Source: an uncultured Bacteroidales bacterium
GTDB lineage: Bacteria; Bacteroidota; Bacteroidia; Bacteroidales; Bacteroidaceae
Direction of reading: 5' to 3'
DNA: 32,100 nt
Assembly: GCA_902791675.1 (NCBI GenBank)
Contig: CADAWW010000004.1
Span: 1 to 32,100 of the forward strand
This document shows, piece after piece, positions 24,769 through 32,100 of the stretch. The translations under genes were made by a program, and so were the position numbers. Position 1 is the stretch's first letter. Each line of letters begins with the position of its first letter. The notes beneath the pieces are model-generated. The model made no database searches. It saw only the letters and a program-made list of their open reading frames with translations, and was not told the DNA's origin.

Positions 24769-25050
24769 TTATTTTGCTGCAGCCACAGTCTCAAGAAACT
24801 CCTTACAGGGCTTGAAATAGGGAATATCATGAGCTTCGATCACCAATGTCGTATTCTTACTGATATTACGGGCAGTCTTCTTGGCGCGATGTTTCAGTGT
24901 CCAAGTACCCCAGCCACGTATGTAAACGTTCTCTTTCTCAACTAATGCCTCTTTGATGGTATCTACAATACCCTCTACTGCGGCCAGCACAGTAACCTGA
25001 TCGATTCCAGTCTTCTGTGCCACAATTTTTACCATTTCAATTTTAGTCAT
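24769..25050 (-). CDS. HU/IHF-family nucleoid DNA-binding protein
   Basis: A 93-residue HU/IHF-fold protein. It has N-terminal helices (MTKIEMVKIVAQKTGIDQVT), the central strand 'ENVYIRGWGTWTLKHRAKKTARN' and a DNA-binding arm. The C-terminal helix ends with 'PCKEFLETVAAAK'. The arm tip reads 'HDIPYFKPC', the place of the usual 'RYVPKFKPG', which keeps the intercalating-Pro pattern. Such proteins bend DNA non-specifically as dimers. It is a single-gene unit with its own promoter and terminator. Confidence 0.93.
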   Translation of the reverse strand: MTKIEMVKIVAQKTGIDQVTVLAAVEGIVDTIKEALVEKENVYIRGWGTWTLKHRAKKTARNISKNTTLVIEAHDIPYFKPCKEFLETVAAAK

Positions 25051-25100
25051 ATCTTTTGATTTTAATAATTATCTCTTACATGTTTGCGAAAAAACGACCA

Positions 25101-25131
25101 CAAAGTTAGGCAAAGATTTTGCATTGCCAAA
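25101..25131 (-). promoter_or_regulatory. Promoter of the HU-family gene
   Basis: The minus strand has TTTG (25131-25128), a 19-base spacer and TAACTTTG (25108-25101). Confidence 0.7.
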
Positions 25132-25206
25132 ATTTATACCCACATTTTTTCGGAAAATGGTGATTTTCTTTCAGTTAGCCCATACAAAACGAGAATATGA
25201 AGATTT

Positions 25207-26328
25207 TCACAATCTTTCATACCCCCATTCATCCAGTATATCACCCCATGCATCGTTTACCATACTGACGGTGCGAGGGTCATAGGCATATTGGTTTTTC
25301 TTATGCTTCTTTTTCCGGTTTACATATGCTTCTATGGCAGGGCGGACTTCGTTCCAGCCAGGAATGTCCAGGTCGTGATAAATACGTTCAGTTATCTCCA
25401 AGGCATTCTTCTCGAACTCCTCGAACTTCACTTCGAACAAATTTCCCTCAGGAATGTATTTCTTCTGTTCCTGATAGGCATTATACAGTTCCTTATAACC
25501 GTACAAGATATTCTGTTCCATCTCTTCCACCGTTATGCTGTTCAGCTCTAACGGTGCTATCGTCTGGGTGAAGAAGGAACGGCTGCTCTCGAACACCGTA
25601 TATGGATTACGTATAAGGAAAATGAACTTAGCATCGGGGAACATCTCTACCAGCGTCTTAACCTTGCCTGTATGGGGCGGATTCTTACTGAGGTACTGGG
25701 CATCGGGTACATCACGACGACTGTTCCACATGCTTATCTTTACCAGTTTCATGAAATTGTCTTTGAAGTCGGCAATCTCATCCGGCGTGGCCTGCTTCAT
25801 GGTCAGGAAGCGGTCGCAATACTCACGCATGCTCTGGGGATAGAACCAGAAATTGTAATAAGATACGGGACACATGTTCAGCAGAGCGAACTCCTCCTCC
25901 TGAGGCAAGTCGGGGCTCAACTCCATATTGTCTGTCGGCCTGTGATTGGGAATAAACACCTTCATGAGGGGCTTCAGTAACCACTGCATGGCCATAATGT
26001 AGTGAGGAAACACCGTCTGATAGGTAGTAGTATAACCAAACCTGGGGTCCTGGGCAAAAATATTATGCACGAATGTAGTTCCGCTTCGCCAATGTCCCAG
26101 AATAAACAAGGGGTCATGCTGAAGAGGAACATCAGCCAACAGTTTGCGGTACTTGCGCTCCTGCAATGGAACAAACAGACTAAGTAAACGGCATATACCT
26201 TTGGTAAGGAACTTCTTGACACGTTTCTTCGGTGCAACGTAACGACCGTCGGTAACAGCATGGAAAGTCTTCCAGTCGGCTCCTATCAAAGTATTAGCAG
26301 GTAAGTCTGAAAATTTCAACAGTCCCAT
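25207..26328 (-). CDS. PAPS-dependent sulfotransferase
   Basis: A 373-residue cytoplasmic protein of the Sulfotransfer family. The 5'-phosphosulfate-binding loop is ILGHWRSGTTFVHNI (76-90). The 3'-phosphate site is FLIRNPYTVFESSRSFF (237-253), with Arg240 and Ser248/249. 'LSKNPPHTGKVKTLVEMFPD' precedes it. It should move a sulfo group from PAPS to a hydroxyl acceptor. It is the last gene of the operon, 20 bases after cysN, so the same transcript makes PAPS and uses it. The gene order recalls the Bacteroides thetaiotaomicron locus whose sulfotransferase (BT_0416, from memory) sulfates cholesterol and steroids. That makes a sterol a leading candidate acceptor, though a glycan or lipid is not excluded. 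Confidence 0.9.
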   Translation of the reverse strand: MGLLKFSDLPANTLIGADWKTFHAVTDGRYVAPKKRVKKFLTKGICRLLSLFVPLQERKYRKLLADVPLQHDPLFILGHWRSGTTFVHNIFAQDPRFGYTTTYQTVFPHYIMAMQWLLKPLMKVFIPNHRPTDNMELSPDLPQEEEFALLNMCPVSYYNFWFYPQSMREYCDRFLTMKQATPDEIADFKDNFMKLVKISMWNSRRDVPDAQYLSKNPPHTGKVKTLVEMFPDAKFIFLIRNPYTVFESSRSFFTQTIAPLELNSITVEEMEQNILYGYKELYNAYQEQKKYIPEGNLFEVKFEEFEKNALEITERIYHDLDIPGWNEVRPAIEAYVNRKKKHKKNQYAYDPRTVSMVNDAWGDILDEWGYERL

Positions 26329-26348
26329 CTTGCAGTCTTTTCCTTTTC

Positions 26349-27782
26349 CTATTTAATTACTTTTATCTCCAATCCCTGGCGGCTGAGTTCCTTCACCACT
26401 TTCTCTATTGCATCAAAGTGCTCCACTCCTATCCCCATCTTCTTGAGGTCGAGTGTAGGAACGTCGACCTTATTTATATCGTCCATCTCAAGTGGACGTA
26501 ATATCATTCCCACAGCCGAGGTGTTATTGGTGATGGGGTCTATAAGGATGAAGGCACCTGTAGCTTTGTTCCGGCTGTAGGCATCGAAGAAGAGTGTCTT
26601 GGCGGTAGTAATGCAGACACATCCAATCTCGTTCAGTTTGAAGTCTGATCCGGGCAACTGCTCCATCGTATTTACATCCACACGGAAACATACCTCGTCG
26701 ATAGTGGCACGGGTTGTGTTTGTGTTATGCTTCAGGAAGAACTGTTTGGAGCGGTTCATAGGTTCCTCGTCCATCCATACCATCATCGCCTGGAAGTAGC
26801 GGCCGATGTCAGGAAGATTATCAGGACGTACAATCATCTCGCCACGGCTGATATCTATCTCATCCTCAAGTGTAATGCATATGCTTTGGGGGCAGAAGGC
26901 ATAATCCAACTCGTCCTTGTATGCTACAATACTTTTTACATGACTTCTCTTCATACTGGGAAGAGCCATCACCTCATCACCTTTATGAATGACACCGCTG
27001 GCCACCTTTCCGCAGAAACCGCGAAAGTCGAGGTTCGGACGCAGGACATACTGAACTGGAAAACGGAAGTCGTCCATATTGCGATCTCGGTCTATGGGTA
27101 CCGTCTCCAGGAACTGCAGAAGCGATATACCGTCGTACCAAGGTGTCCTCATGCTCTTCTCCACCACATTATCGCCCATGAGAGCCGACAGAGGGATGCA
27201 TGTAACATCCTCTATACCCAACTGGTTAGTCAGCGCCAAATATTCTTTTTTTATCTTTTCAAAGACCTCTTCCGAGAAGTCCACAAGATCCATCTTATTA
27301 ACGGCTAATACAATATGTCTGATTCCGAGCAGCGAAACAAGGAAAGTGTGCCTACGTGTCTGTGTGATAACACCCGTTCGGGCATCAACCAAGATAATAG
27401 CCAAGTTAGCCGTACTGCCACCAGTAATCATGTTGCGGGTGTACTGCTCATGTCCTGGTGTATCTGCAATAATGAACTTACGCTGGTTGGTAGAAAAATA
27501 ACGGTAAGCAACATCGATGGTAATACCCTCTTCGCGCTCAGCCTTCAGGCCGTCCAGCAGCAAGGCATAGTCAATCTGTCCGGCGCCTGCATTTCCCACA
27601 CGACGGGAGTCACGCTCTAGTGCCTGCAACTGATCCTCATAAAGTTTTTTGCTATCGTATAGAAGACGGCCAATCAACGTTGACTTTCCGTCATCCACAG
27701 AGCCTGCTGTCAAGAGCCTGAGCAAATCCTTCTTCTCGTCGGCATCTAGATAAGCCTTTATATCGACCTTTTTGTTTTCCAT
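26349..27782 (-). CDS. cysN: Sulfate adenylyltransferase subunit 1 (GTPase)
   Basis: A 477-residue EF-Tu-like GTPase that drives ATP sulfurylase: sulfate plus ATP gives APS, at the cost of GTP. ATG 27782 (MENKKVD) is preferred over the TTG six bases upstream. Motifs are G1 GSVDDGKS (27-34), the switch '[15 protein letters not shown]', G3 'DTPGHEQY' and G4 'NKMD', followed by two beta-barrels. It lacks a fused C-terminal APS kinase, which is supplied separately by cysC. It stands between cysD and the sulfotransferase in one operon. Confidence 0.95.
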   Translation of the reverse strand: MENKKVDIKAYLDADEKKDLLRLLTAGSVDDGKSTLIGRLLYDSKKLYEDQLQALERDSRRVGNAGAGQIDYALLLDGLKAEREEGITIDVAYRYFSTNQRKFIIADTPGHEQYTRNMITGGSTANLAIILVDARTGVITQTRRHTFLVSLLGIRHIVLAVNKMDLVDFSEEVFEKIKKEYLALTNQLGIEDVTCIPLSALMGDNVVEKSMRTPWYDGISLLQFLETVPIDRDRNMDDFRFPVQYVLRPNLDFRGFCGKVASGVIHKGDEVMALPSMKRSHVKSIVAYKDELDYAFCPQSICITLEDEIDISRGEMIVRPDNLPDIGRYFQAMMVWMDEEPMNRSKQFFLKHNTNTTRATIDEVCFRVDVNTMEQLPGSDFKLNEIGCVCITTAKTLFFDAYSRNKATGAFILIDPITNNTSAVGMILRPLEMDDINKVDVPTLDLKKMGIGVEHFDAIEKVVKELSRQGLEIKVIK

Positions 27783-27783
27783 T

Positions 27784-27830
27784 ATCAATTGTCAACTTTC
27801 AACTTTCAACTATCAACTTTCAACTATCAA
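27784..27830. repeat. Period-7 tandem repeat between cysD and cysN
   Basis: Seven imperfect copies of a TCAACTT-type heptamer (variants with AT or GT at the first positions) fill the whole gap between the cysD stop and the cysN start. No ribosome site separate from the repeat is visible, so it also forms the cysN translation-start region. Confidence 0.85.
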
Positions 27831-28747
27831 AAATACCCCTCACGTTTCTTCTGCTCCATGCTGGCTTCCTGATCGAAGTCGATAACACGGGTGGTGCGTT
27901 CACTCTTGGTGGTAGTCATCATCTCCTCCACAATCTCTTCAATAGTAGTAGCATCAGACTCCACGGCACCTGTCAGCGGCCAGCAGCCAAGTGTGCGGAA
28001 ACGCACCATATGGTTATGAATCTTAGGCACCAGTTCCTTGGGCAGACGGTCGTCATCGGCCATAATCAGGTTGCCGTCGATCTCTACGCATGGACGTTCC
28101 TTAGCAAAATAAAGAGGTACAATGGGGATATTCTCTATACGAATATACTGCCAGATATCTAATTCCGTCCAGTTACTCAGGGGAAAGACCCTGATGCTCT
28201 CACCCTTATGAATACGGCTGTTGTAGATATCCCAAAGTTCAGGACGCTGGTTCTTGGGGTCCCACTGATTAAACTGGTCACGGAAGCTGAAGATACGTTC
28301 TTTGGCACGGCTCTTTTCTTCATCTCGGCGTGCACCGCCAAAGGCCGCATCAAACTTATACTTATTCAATGCATCCAACAGAGCCTTAGTCTTCATCAAG
28401 TCGGTATGGACCTTGCTGCCATGCGTAAAAGGTCCTACACCAGCATTAAAGGCTTCCATGTTACTTTCCACTATCAAGTTCCAACCGTGTTCACGGGCAT
28501 ACTTGTCGCGAAACTCTATCATCTCTCGGAACTTCCATTTAGAATCAATGTGCATCAAAGGAAAAGGGACCTTGCCGGGTGCAAAAGCCTTTTCTGCCAG
28601 GCGCACCATCACACTGGAGTCCTTACCTATACTATATAGCATGACAGGATTCTCGAACTCGGCAGCAACTTCACGAATGATGTGAATGCTCTCGGCCTCC
28701 AACTCCTGCAAATGCGACAGACTATATTCACAATTCATATTTCGCAT
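27827..28747 (-). CDS. cysD: Sulfate adenylyltransferase subunit 2
   Basis: A 306-residue catalytic subunit of ATP sulfurylase (PP-loop ATPase family) that works with CysN to make APS. The PP-loop is [11 protein letters not shown] (37-47). Other family blocks are '[15 protein letters not shown]', '[20 protein letters not shown]', '[13 protein letters not shown]' and the C-terminal 'REGYF' end. ATG 28738 (MNCEYSL) is an alternative start. It is the third gene of the operon, with heptamer repeats on both sides. Confidence 0.96.
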   Translation of the reverse strand: MRNMNCEYSLSHLQELEAESIHIIREVAAEFENPVMLYSIGKDSSVMVRLAEKAFAPGKVPFPLMHIDSKWKFREMIEFRDKYAREHGWNLIVESNMEAFNAGVGPFTHGSKVHTDLMKTKALLDALNKYKFDAAFGGARRDEEKSRAKERIFSFRDQFNQWDPKNQRPELWDIYNSRIHKGESIRVFPLSNWTELDIWQYIRIENIPIVPLYFAKERPCVEIDGNLIMADDDRLPKELVPKIHNHMVRFRTLGCWPLTGAVESDATTIEEIVEEMMTTTKSERTTRVIDFDQEASMEQKKREGYF

Positions 28748-28754
28748 TATGTCT

Positions 28755-28781
28755 TTAACTCTAAACTCTAAACTCTAAACT
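28755..28781. repeat. Period-7 repeat forming the cysC 3' end
   Basis: Three exact CTAAACT units plus a partial one (on the minus strand AGTTTAG). The repeat encodes the last residues of CysC (SLEFRV), supplies its TAG stop and runs into the cysD leader. Confidence 0.9.
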
Positions 28782-29360
28782 CATCACCATCTCCACCACC
28801 CTTTTCACGGACTCCTCTAACGAGAGACTGCTGGTATCAAGCTCCAATGCAGGGTTTTCCGGAATCTCGAAAGGAGCGCTAATACCAGTAAAGTCTTTCA
28901 CTTCGCCTCTTCTTGCTCTTGCATAAAGACCTTTCACATCGCGTCGCTCACATTCCTCGAGGGGGGTTGATACAAAAACCTCTTTAAAATCATCCTCACC
29001 GATAATCTCACGTGCCAAACGACGGATATCGTTGGTTGGACTGACAAAGCATGCCAATGTTACTATCCCCGTCCGTACAAAAAGCTTGCCTATTTCTGCT
29101 ATGCGGCGGATATTCTCTTTCCTATCCGCTGCAGAGAAGCCCAGATTGCTATTGATACCGGCACGAATGTTATCGCCATCCAGAATCCTGCAGAGTATGC
29201 CACGTTTGTGCAGCTCGCGCTCCACCCCCATAGCAATAGTGCTCTTTCCACTGCCACTTAAGCCTGTAAACCAGATCATAAGGCCATGCTGGCCAAGGAG
29301 TTGCTCCTTATCAGCACGTGTCATCATTCGGTCATATATAGGATATATGTTATCAGCCAT
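28761..29360 (-). CDS. cysC: Adenylylsulfate (APS) kinase
   Basis: A 199-residue kinase that phosphorylates APS at the 3' position to give PAPS. ATG 29360 (MADNIYP) is preferred over 29396, which would overlap the transporter. The P-loop is GLSGSGKS (33-40). Further blocks are '[27 protein letters not shown]', 'CFVSPTND', '[33 protein letters not shown]' and '[14 protein letters not shown]', all typical. The final six residues are encoded by a heptamer repeat and probably add nothing to the fold. It lies 4 bases after the transporter stop. Confidence 0.95.
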   Translation of the reverse strand: MADNIYPIYDRMMTRADKEQLLGQHGLMIWFTGLSGSGKSTIAMGVERELHKRGILCRILDGDNIRAGINSNLGFSAADRKENIRRIAEIGKLFVRTGIVTLACFVSPTNDIRRLAREIIGEDDFKEVFVSTPLEECERRDVKGLYARARRGEVKDFTGISAPFEIPENPALELDTSSLSLEESVKRVVEMVMSLEFRV

Positions 29361-29364
29361 GAAA

Positions 29365-30942
29365 TTACAGATAGAATAGAGGAATAAGGAATACACTCAT
29401 CAGAAATACTATGATATTAAGGGGAAGTCCCACCTTGACAAAGTCTTTGAACTTATAACCTCCTACACCTTGCACAATCAGATTGGTCTGATAACCGATG
29501 GGGGTACTAAAAGCTGCACTTGCAGCAAAGCAAATACACACAAAGAAAGGCGTGGGGTCCATTCCCAACTTATTACTGATAGACACAGCCAACGGGAAAG
29601 CCAGGGCTGCAGCAGCATTATTAGTTATAACTTCGGTAAAGATGTTCGTTATGATAAATAATGCCGCTAACATTATATATATGCCGTTCTCGCTATGGCG
29701 GGCTTGCTCTGCCAAGACTATGATGTAGTCACCGAGAAAATCGGCAAGACCGCTATTTATCATTCCCTTGCTGATACCAAAGGCACAAGCAATGGTAATA
29801 AGCACATCCCAGGAAATCAACTTCGTATACTTTCTTGGTGAAAACATCTTGGTCCATGCCATTAGCACAGTTGTTATCGCGGCAAAGAAAAACATATCCA
29901 GCTTTACCTTTAAGCCTAATTCATGCACAAATGGCAACTCGCCGACTGTGGCACCTGTTACCATCAGTGCCACCAGCACCAAAGCGAAGTACTTTTTCTT
30001 CTTACTCAATTCTGGTTCAGCCCCTACCACATTCAGCATCCAGAACACACTACTCTCGCCCCAAGTGGGCATAAACGTTTTGTCCGTCTCCAGAATCAGG
30101 GTATCCTGCTTGGTAAGAGGCTCATTAATCCAGTCGCCTGTCAAAGGAGAGCCGCCTCTTTTAATACCTTTTACCGTAGCTCCGTAATGACGGTAGAAAT
30201 CAAACTCTCGCAACGACTTGCCCAAGCCCGGAAAACGATTACTGGGCATGGCCTCTACAACCACTACGCCTTCGCTTTTATTCTCCTCCTCATCGAGTGG
30301 AGTTTCACGTCTGTCGGGTAAAAGATAGCGAGATATCATTATAAGATAGAACAGACCAGTAAGAGCAATAAAGACACCGACCTTTGAAAGCTCGAACATA
30401 CCTAATGTATGCCCGTTCTTTACAATATCGGCCTCTATAGCGTCATCAATCAAGCCATCAAGCACAAGATTGGTGCTGGTTCCTATGAGCGTACAGACAC
30501 CACCCAGGATAGTAGCATAACTCAAGGGGATAAGGAATTTAGAAGGAGGTAATTTCATCTTCTGGGCCCAATTCTTTATCATGGGACCGAAAATTACCAC
30601 AACAGGCGTATTATTCAAAAATGCCGATATAAAAGAAATCAAAGGAAGGAAACCTGCCAATGCTCTGGTCAGCGATACGTTCTTAGATGGCAGCATATGA
30701 TAGATAATACGCTCCAAAACGCCGCTCTTACGTACCCCCTCGCTTACCAGATACAGCAATGCCACTGTTATCATTCCCTTACTGCAGAATCCTTCTAATG
30801 CTTCCTTGGGCTGAAGTATTCCGGCACAAAGGAGCAAGACAACAGCAGAGAACAAGATAAGTCCCGGCCTTAGTTTATCTGTCATTAGCGCCCACAACAT
30901 AAGCACAATGACAGCTGCCATATAAATCAGTTCAAACGTCAT
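29365..30942 (-). CDS. SLC13 (DASS) family anion transporter, probable sulfate importer
   Basis: ATG 30942 gives 525 residues. An earlier in-frame ATG (30984) is excluded because the -7 promoter box lies between the two. The protein has about eleven membrane helices in two halves. The halves carry the paired SLC13 ion-site motifs 'FLNNTPVVVIFGPM...GTSTNLVLDG' and 'TEVITNNAAAALAFPLA...PIGYQTNLIV'. Between them is a cytoplasmic stretch (about 225-295) with one RCK-C/TrkA-C-like domain (FRHYGATVKGIKRGG region). Members carry sulfate or dicarboxylates with sodium. Its place ahead of cysC, cysD and cysN points to sulfate. It is the first gene of the operon. Confidence 0.88.
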   Translation of the reverse strand: MTFELIYMAAVIVLMLWALMTDKLRPGLILFSAVVLLLCAGILQPKEALEGFCSKGMITVALLYLVSEGVRKSGVLERIIYHMLPSKNVSLTRALAGFLPLISFISAFLNNTPVVVIFGPMIKNWAQKMKLPPSKFLIPLSYATILGGVCTLIGTSTNLVLDGLIDDAIEADIVKNGHTLGMFELSKVGVFIALTGLFYLIMISRYLLPDRRETPLDEEENKSEGVVVVEAMPSNRFPGLGKSLREFDFYRHYGATVKGIKRGGSPLTGDWINEPLTKQDTLILETDKTFMPTWGESSVFWMLNVVGAEPELSKKKKYFALVLVALMVTGATVGELPFVHELGLKVKLDMFFFAAITTVLMAWTKMFSPRKYTKLISWDVLITIACAFGISKGMINSGLADFLGDYIIVLAEQARHSENGIYIMLAALFIITNIFTEVITNNAAAALAFPLAVSISNKLGMDPTPFFVCICFAASAAFSTPIGYQTNLIVQGVGGYKFKDFVKVGLPLNIIVFLMSVFLIPLFYL

Positions 30943-30950
30943 ATCGTGTG

Positions 30951-30958
30951 CAAAATTA
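30951..30958 (-). promoter_or_regulatory. Promoter of the sulfate activation/sulfation operon
   Basis: The minus strand reads TAATTTTG only 8 bases before the ATG at 30942, so the mRNA would have almost no leader. No TTTG is found at the -33 position, which falls in the upstream terminator stem. Confidence 0.55.
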
Positions 30959-30965
30959 TCAAGAA

Positions 30966-31007
30966 AAAATGGTATTTCCCGCATTTTTTACGGGAAAATA
31001 CCATTTT
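30966..31007. terminator. carB terminator, long inverted repeat
   Basis: AAAATGGTATTTCCCG, a 9-base loop, CGGGAAAATACCATTTT: a 16-base-pair stem with one bulge. On the minus strand it is followed by T-rich TTCTT. It lies 53 bases past the carB stop and abuts the next promoter. Confidence 0.85.
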
Positions 31008-31059
31008 CGTTAACGTTTCAACTAATATCAAAAAGATTATAGCAGAAATTCAAAAAAAA

Positions 31060-32100
31060 CTAATACTCGTTCCAGCTCTTGATGGCCAAATCATCCAGAC
31101 TGAGTGTACAGAATGCTTCAATGAAAGCACTTGCCAGACGCGAGTTGGTGATCAGAGGAATATTGTGGTCGATGGCACCTCGACGAATCTTATAGCCGTT
31201 TGTCAGCTCGCGCTCGGTGTGATTCTTAGGAATATTGACAACCAGGTCAAACTTATGATCAGCTATCATCTTCATCACATTCTCGCGGCCGTTTTCATCG
31301 TTCTCATCAGGCCAGTTCACAGCTATGGCCTTGGCGCCGTTCTCATTCAGGAATTTAGCTGTTCCCTCGCTGGCATATATGGTGTAGCCAGCCTTTGTCA
31401 GCATACGAGCACCATCCAGCAGACGCACCTTCTCCTTGGTTTCACCACTCGAAATCATGATGCCCTTATCCTTGCTGGGAATCTTATAGCCAGTAGCAAT
31501 AAGTGAATTCAGCAAAGCCTCCTCGAAGGTATCGCCCAAGCAGCCTACTTCACCTGTACTGCTCATATCAACGCCCAGGATGGGGTCGGTATTCTGCAGA
31601 CGGTTGAAACTGAACTGACTGGCCTTCACACCGATGCGGTCGATATCGAAGGCACTCTTGTCGGGCTTTGTATAAGGAGCATCCAACATGATACGTGTAG
31701 CGGTATCTATGAAGTTACGCTTCAGCACCTTACTTACAAAGGGGAACGAACGGCTGGCACGCAGGTTACACTCGATAACCTTCACATCGCGTCCCTTGGC
31801 CAGATACTGGATATTGAACGGACCGCTGATGTTCAGCTCCTTGGCAATAGCACGCGAAATCTTCTTTATCTGACGGGCGGTAGCAAAACTGATTTGCTGA
31901 GCAGGGAATGTCATGGTAGCATCGCCGGAGTGTACACCTGCAAACTCTACATGCTCCGAGATAGCGTATTCTACAATTTCACCACACTTGGCAACGGCAT
32001 CGAACTCAATCTCGTTGGTCTCCTGCATGAACTGACTGATAACAACAGGGTATTCCTTGCTGACCTCGCTGGCCAATTCCAGGAAGCGCTTCAGTTCCTC
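31060..32100 (-). CDS. carB: Carbamoyl-phosphate synthase large subunit, C-terminal part
   Basis: The frame is open to the window edge, so the gene begins outside. The 346 residues present cover the end of the second ATP-grasp domain ('GPFNIQYLAKGRDVKVIECNLRASRSFPFVSKVL') and the whole C-terminal MGS-like allosteric domain ('KGIMISSGETKEKVRLLDGARMLTKAGYTIYASEGTAKFL', 'LVVNIPKNH', 'IRRGAIDHNIPLITN'). CarB makes carbamoyl phosphate from bicarbonate, ATP and ammonia delivered by CarA, for pyrimidines and arginine. The NPHNE-type block is replaced here by 'IECNLRASRSFPF', the form normal for CarB. A strong terminator follows. Confidence 0.97.
   Translation of the reverse strand, partial: EELKRFLELASEVSKEYPVVISQFMQETNEIEFDAVAKCGEIVEYAISEHVEFAGVHSGDATMTFPAQQISFATARQIKKISRAIAKELNISGPFNIQYLAKGRDVKVIECNLRASRSFPFVSKVLKRNFIDTATRIMLDAPYTKPDKSAFDIDRIGVKASQFSFNRLQNTDPILGVDMSSTGEVGCLGDTFEEALLNSLIATGYKIPSKDKGIMISSGETKEKVRLLDGARMLTKAGYTIYASEGTAKFLNENGAKAIAVNWPDENDENGRENVMKMIADHKFDLVVNIPKNHTERELTNGYKIRRGAIDHNIPLITNSRLASAFIEAFCTLSLDDLAIKSWNEY

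Noticed and set aside
28755..28781. Telomere-like CTAAACT array
   Set aside because: It is short, inside an operon, and part of a coding sequence; this is an ordinary microsatellite.

Overview
The window looks like a host-associated member of the Bacteroidales, probably of the Prevotella group. That placement is inferred from three things. Promoters of the Bacteroidota type (-7 TAnnTTTG, often with TTTG about 19-20 bases upstream) precede most transcription units. The gene families are typical of that order: secreted GH20, GH92, GH109 and GH99-like enzymes, a period-34 HU-like protein and WG repeats. Short AT-rich tandem repeats fill several gaps between genes. No species can be named from the sequence alone, and I saw no rRNA, tRNA, CRISPR array or insertion sequence.

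Bases 1-3540 are a worn accessory region. They hold the last 25 codons of a UmuD-like protein, an AT-rich two-helix membrane protein of unknown function, and a UmuC gene cut down to its N-terminus. Next is a WG-repeat gene split into two frames by an exact 14-base tandem duplication. After a weak antisense coding remnant comes an intact PaaI-type thioesterase. The region ends with 50-base tandem repeats and the Gly/Asn-rich tail of a lost gene.

Bases 3540-10000 carry secreted glycan-active enzymes: a GH109-like glycosidase (preceded by an inverted 101-base remnant of the thioesterase gene), a GH20 beta-hexosaminidase, a small YeaQ-type membrane protein, a metallophosphoesterase and a GH99/WbsX-like protein. 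With the GH92 mannosidase at 22.4-24.7 kb, the set fits degradation of host N- and O-glycans.

At 10.04-10.53 kb a promoter, a cobalamin riboswitch, a 12-codon reading frame and a bidirectional terminator form a complete transcription unit with no recognisable target gene. This is the most unusual item in the window.

Bases 10.5-22.3 kb are mainly housekeeping: gdhA, prs followed by an EptA-like phosphoethanolamine transferase, glnS with a TPR gene, manC, and fabD overlapping a cytoplasmic GH13 amylase. GH92 and an HU-family gene follow.

Bases 25.2-30.95 kb are a leftward five-gene operon: SLC13 anion transporter, APS kinase (cysC), ATP sulfurylase subunits cysD and cysN, and a PAPS-dependent sulfotransferase. 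Together they would import sulfate, activate it to PAPS and transfer the sulfo group to an acceptor. No PAPS or sulfite reductase is present, so the locus looks built for sulfation rather than cysteine synthesis. The layout recalls the Bacteroides locus linked to sterol sulfation. The window ends inside carB.
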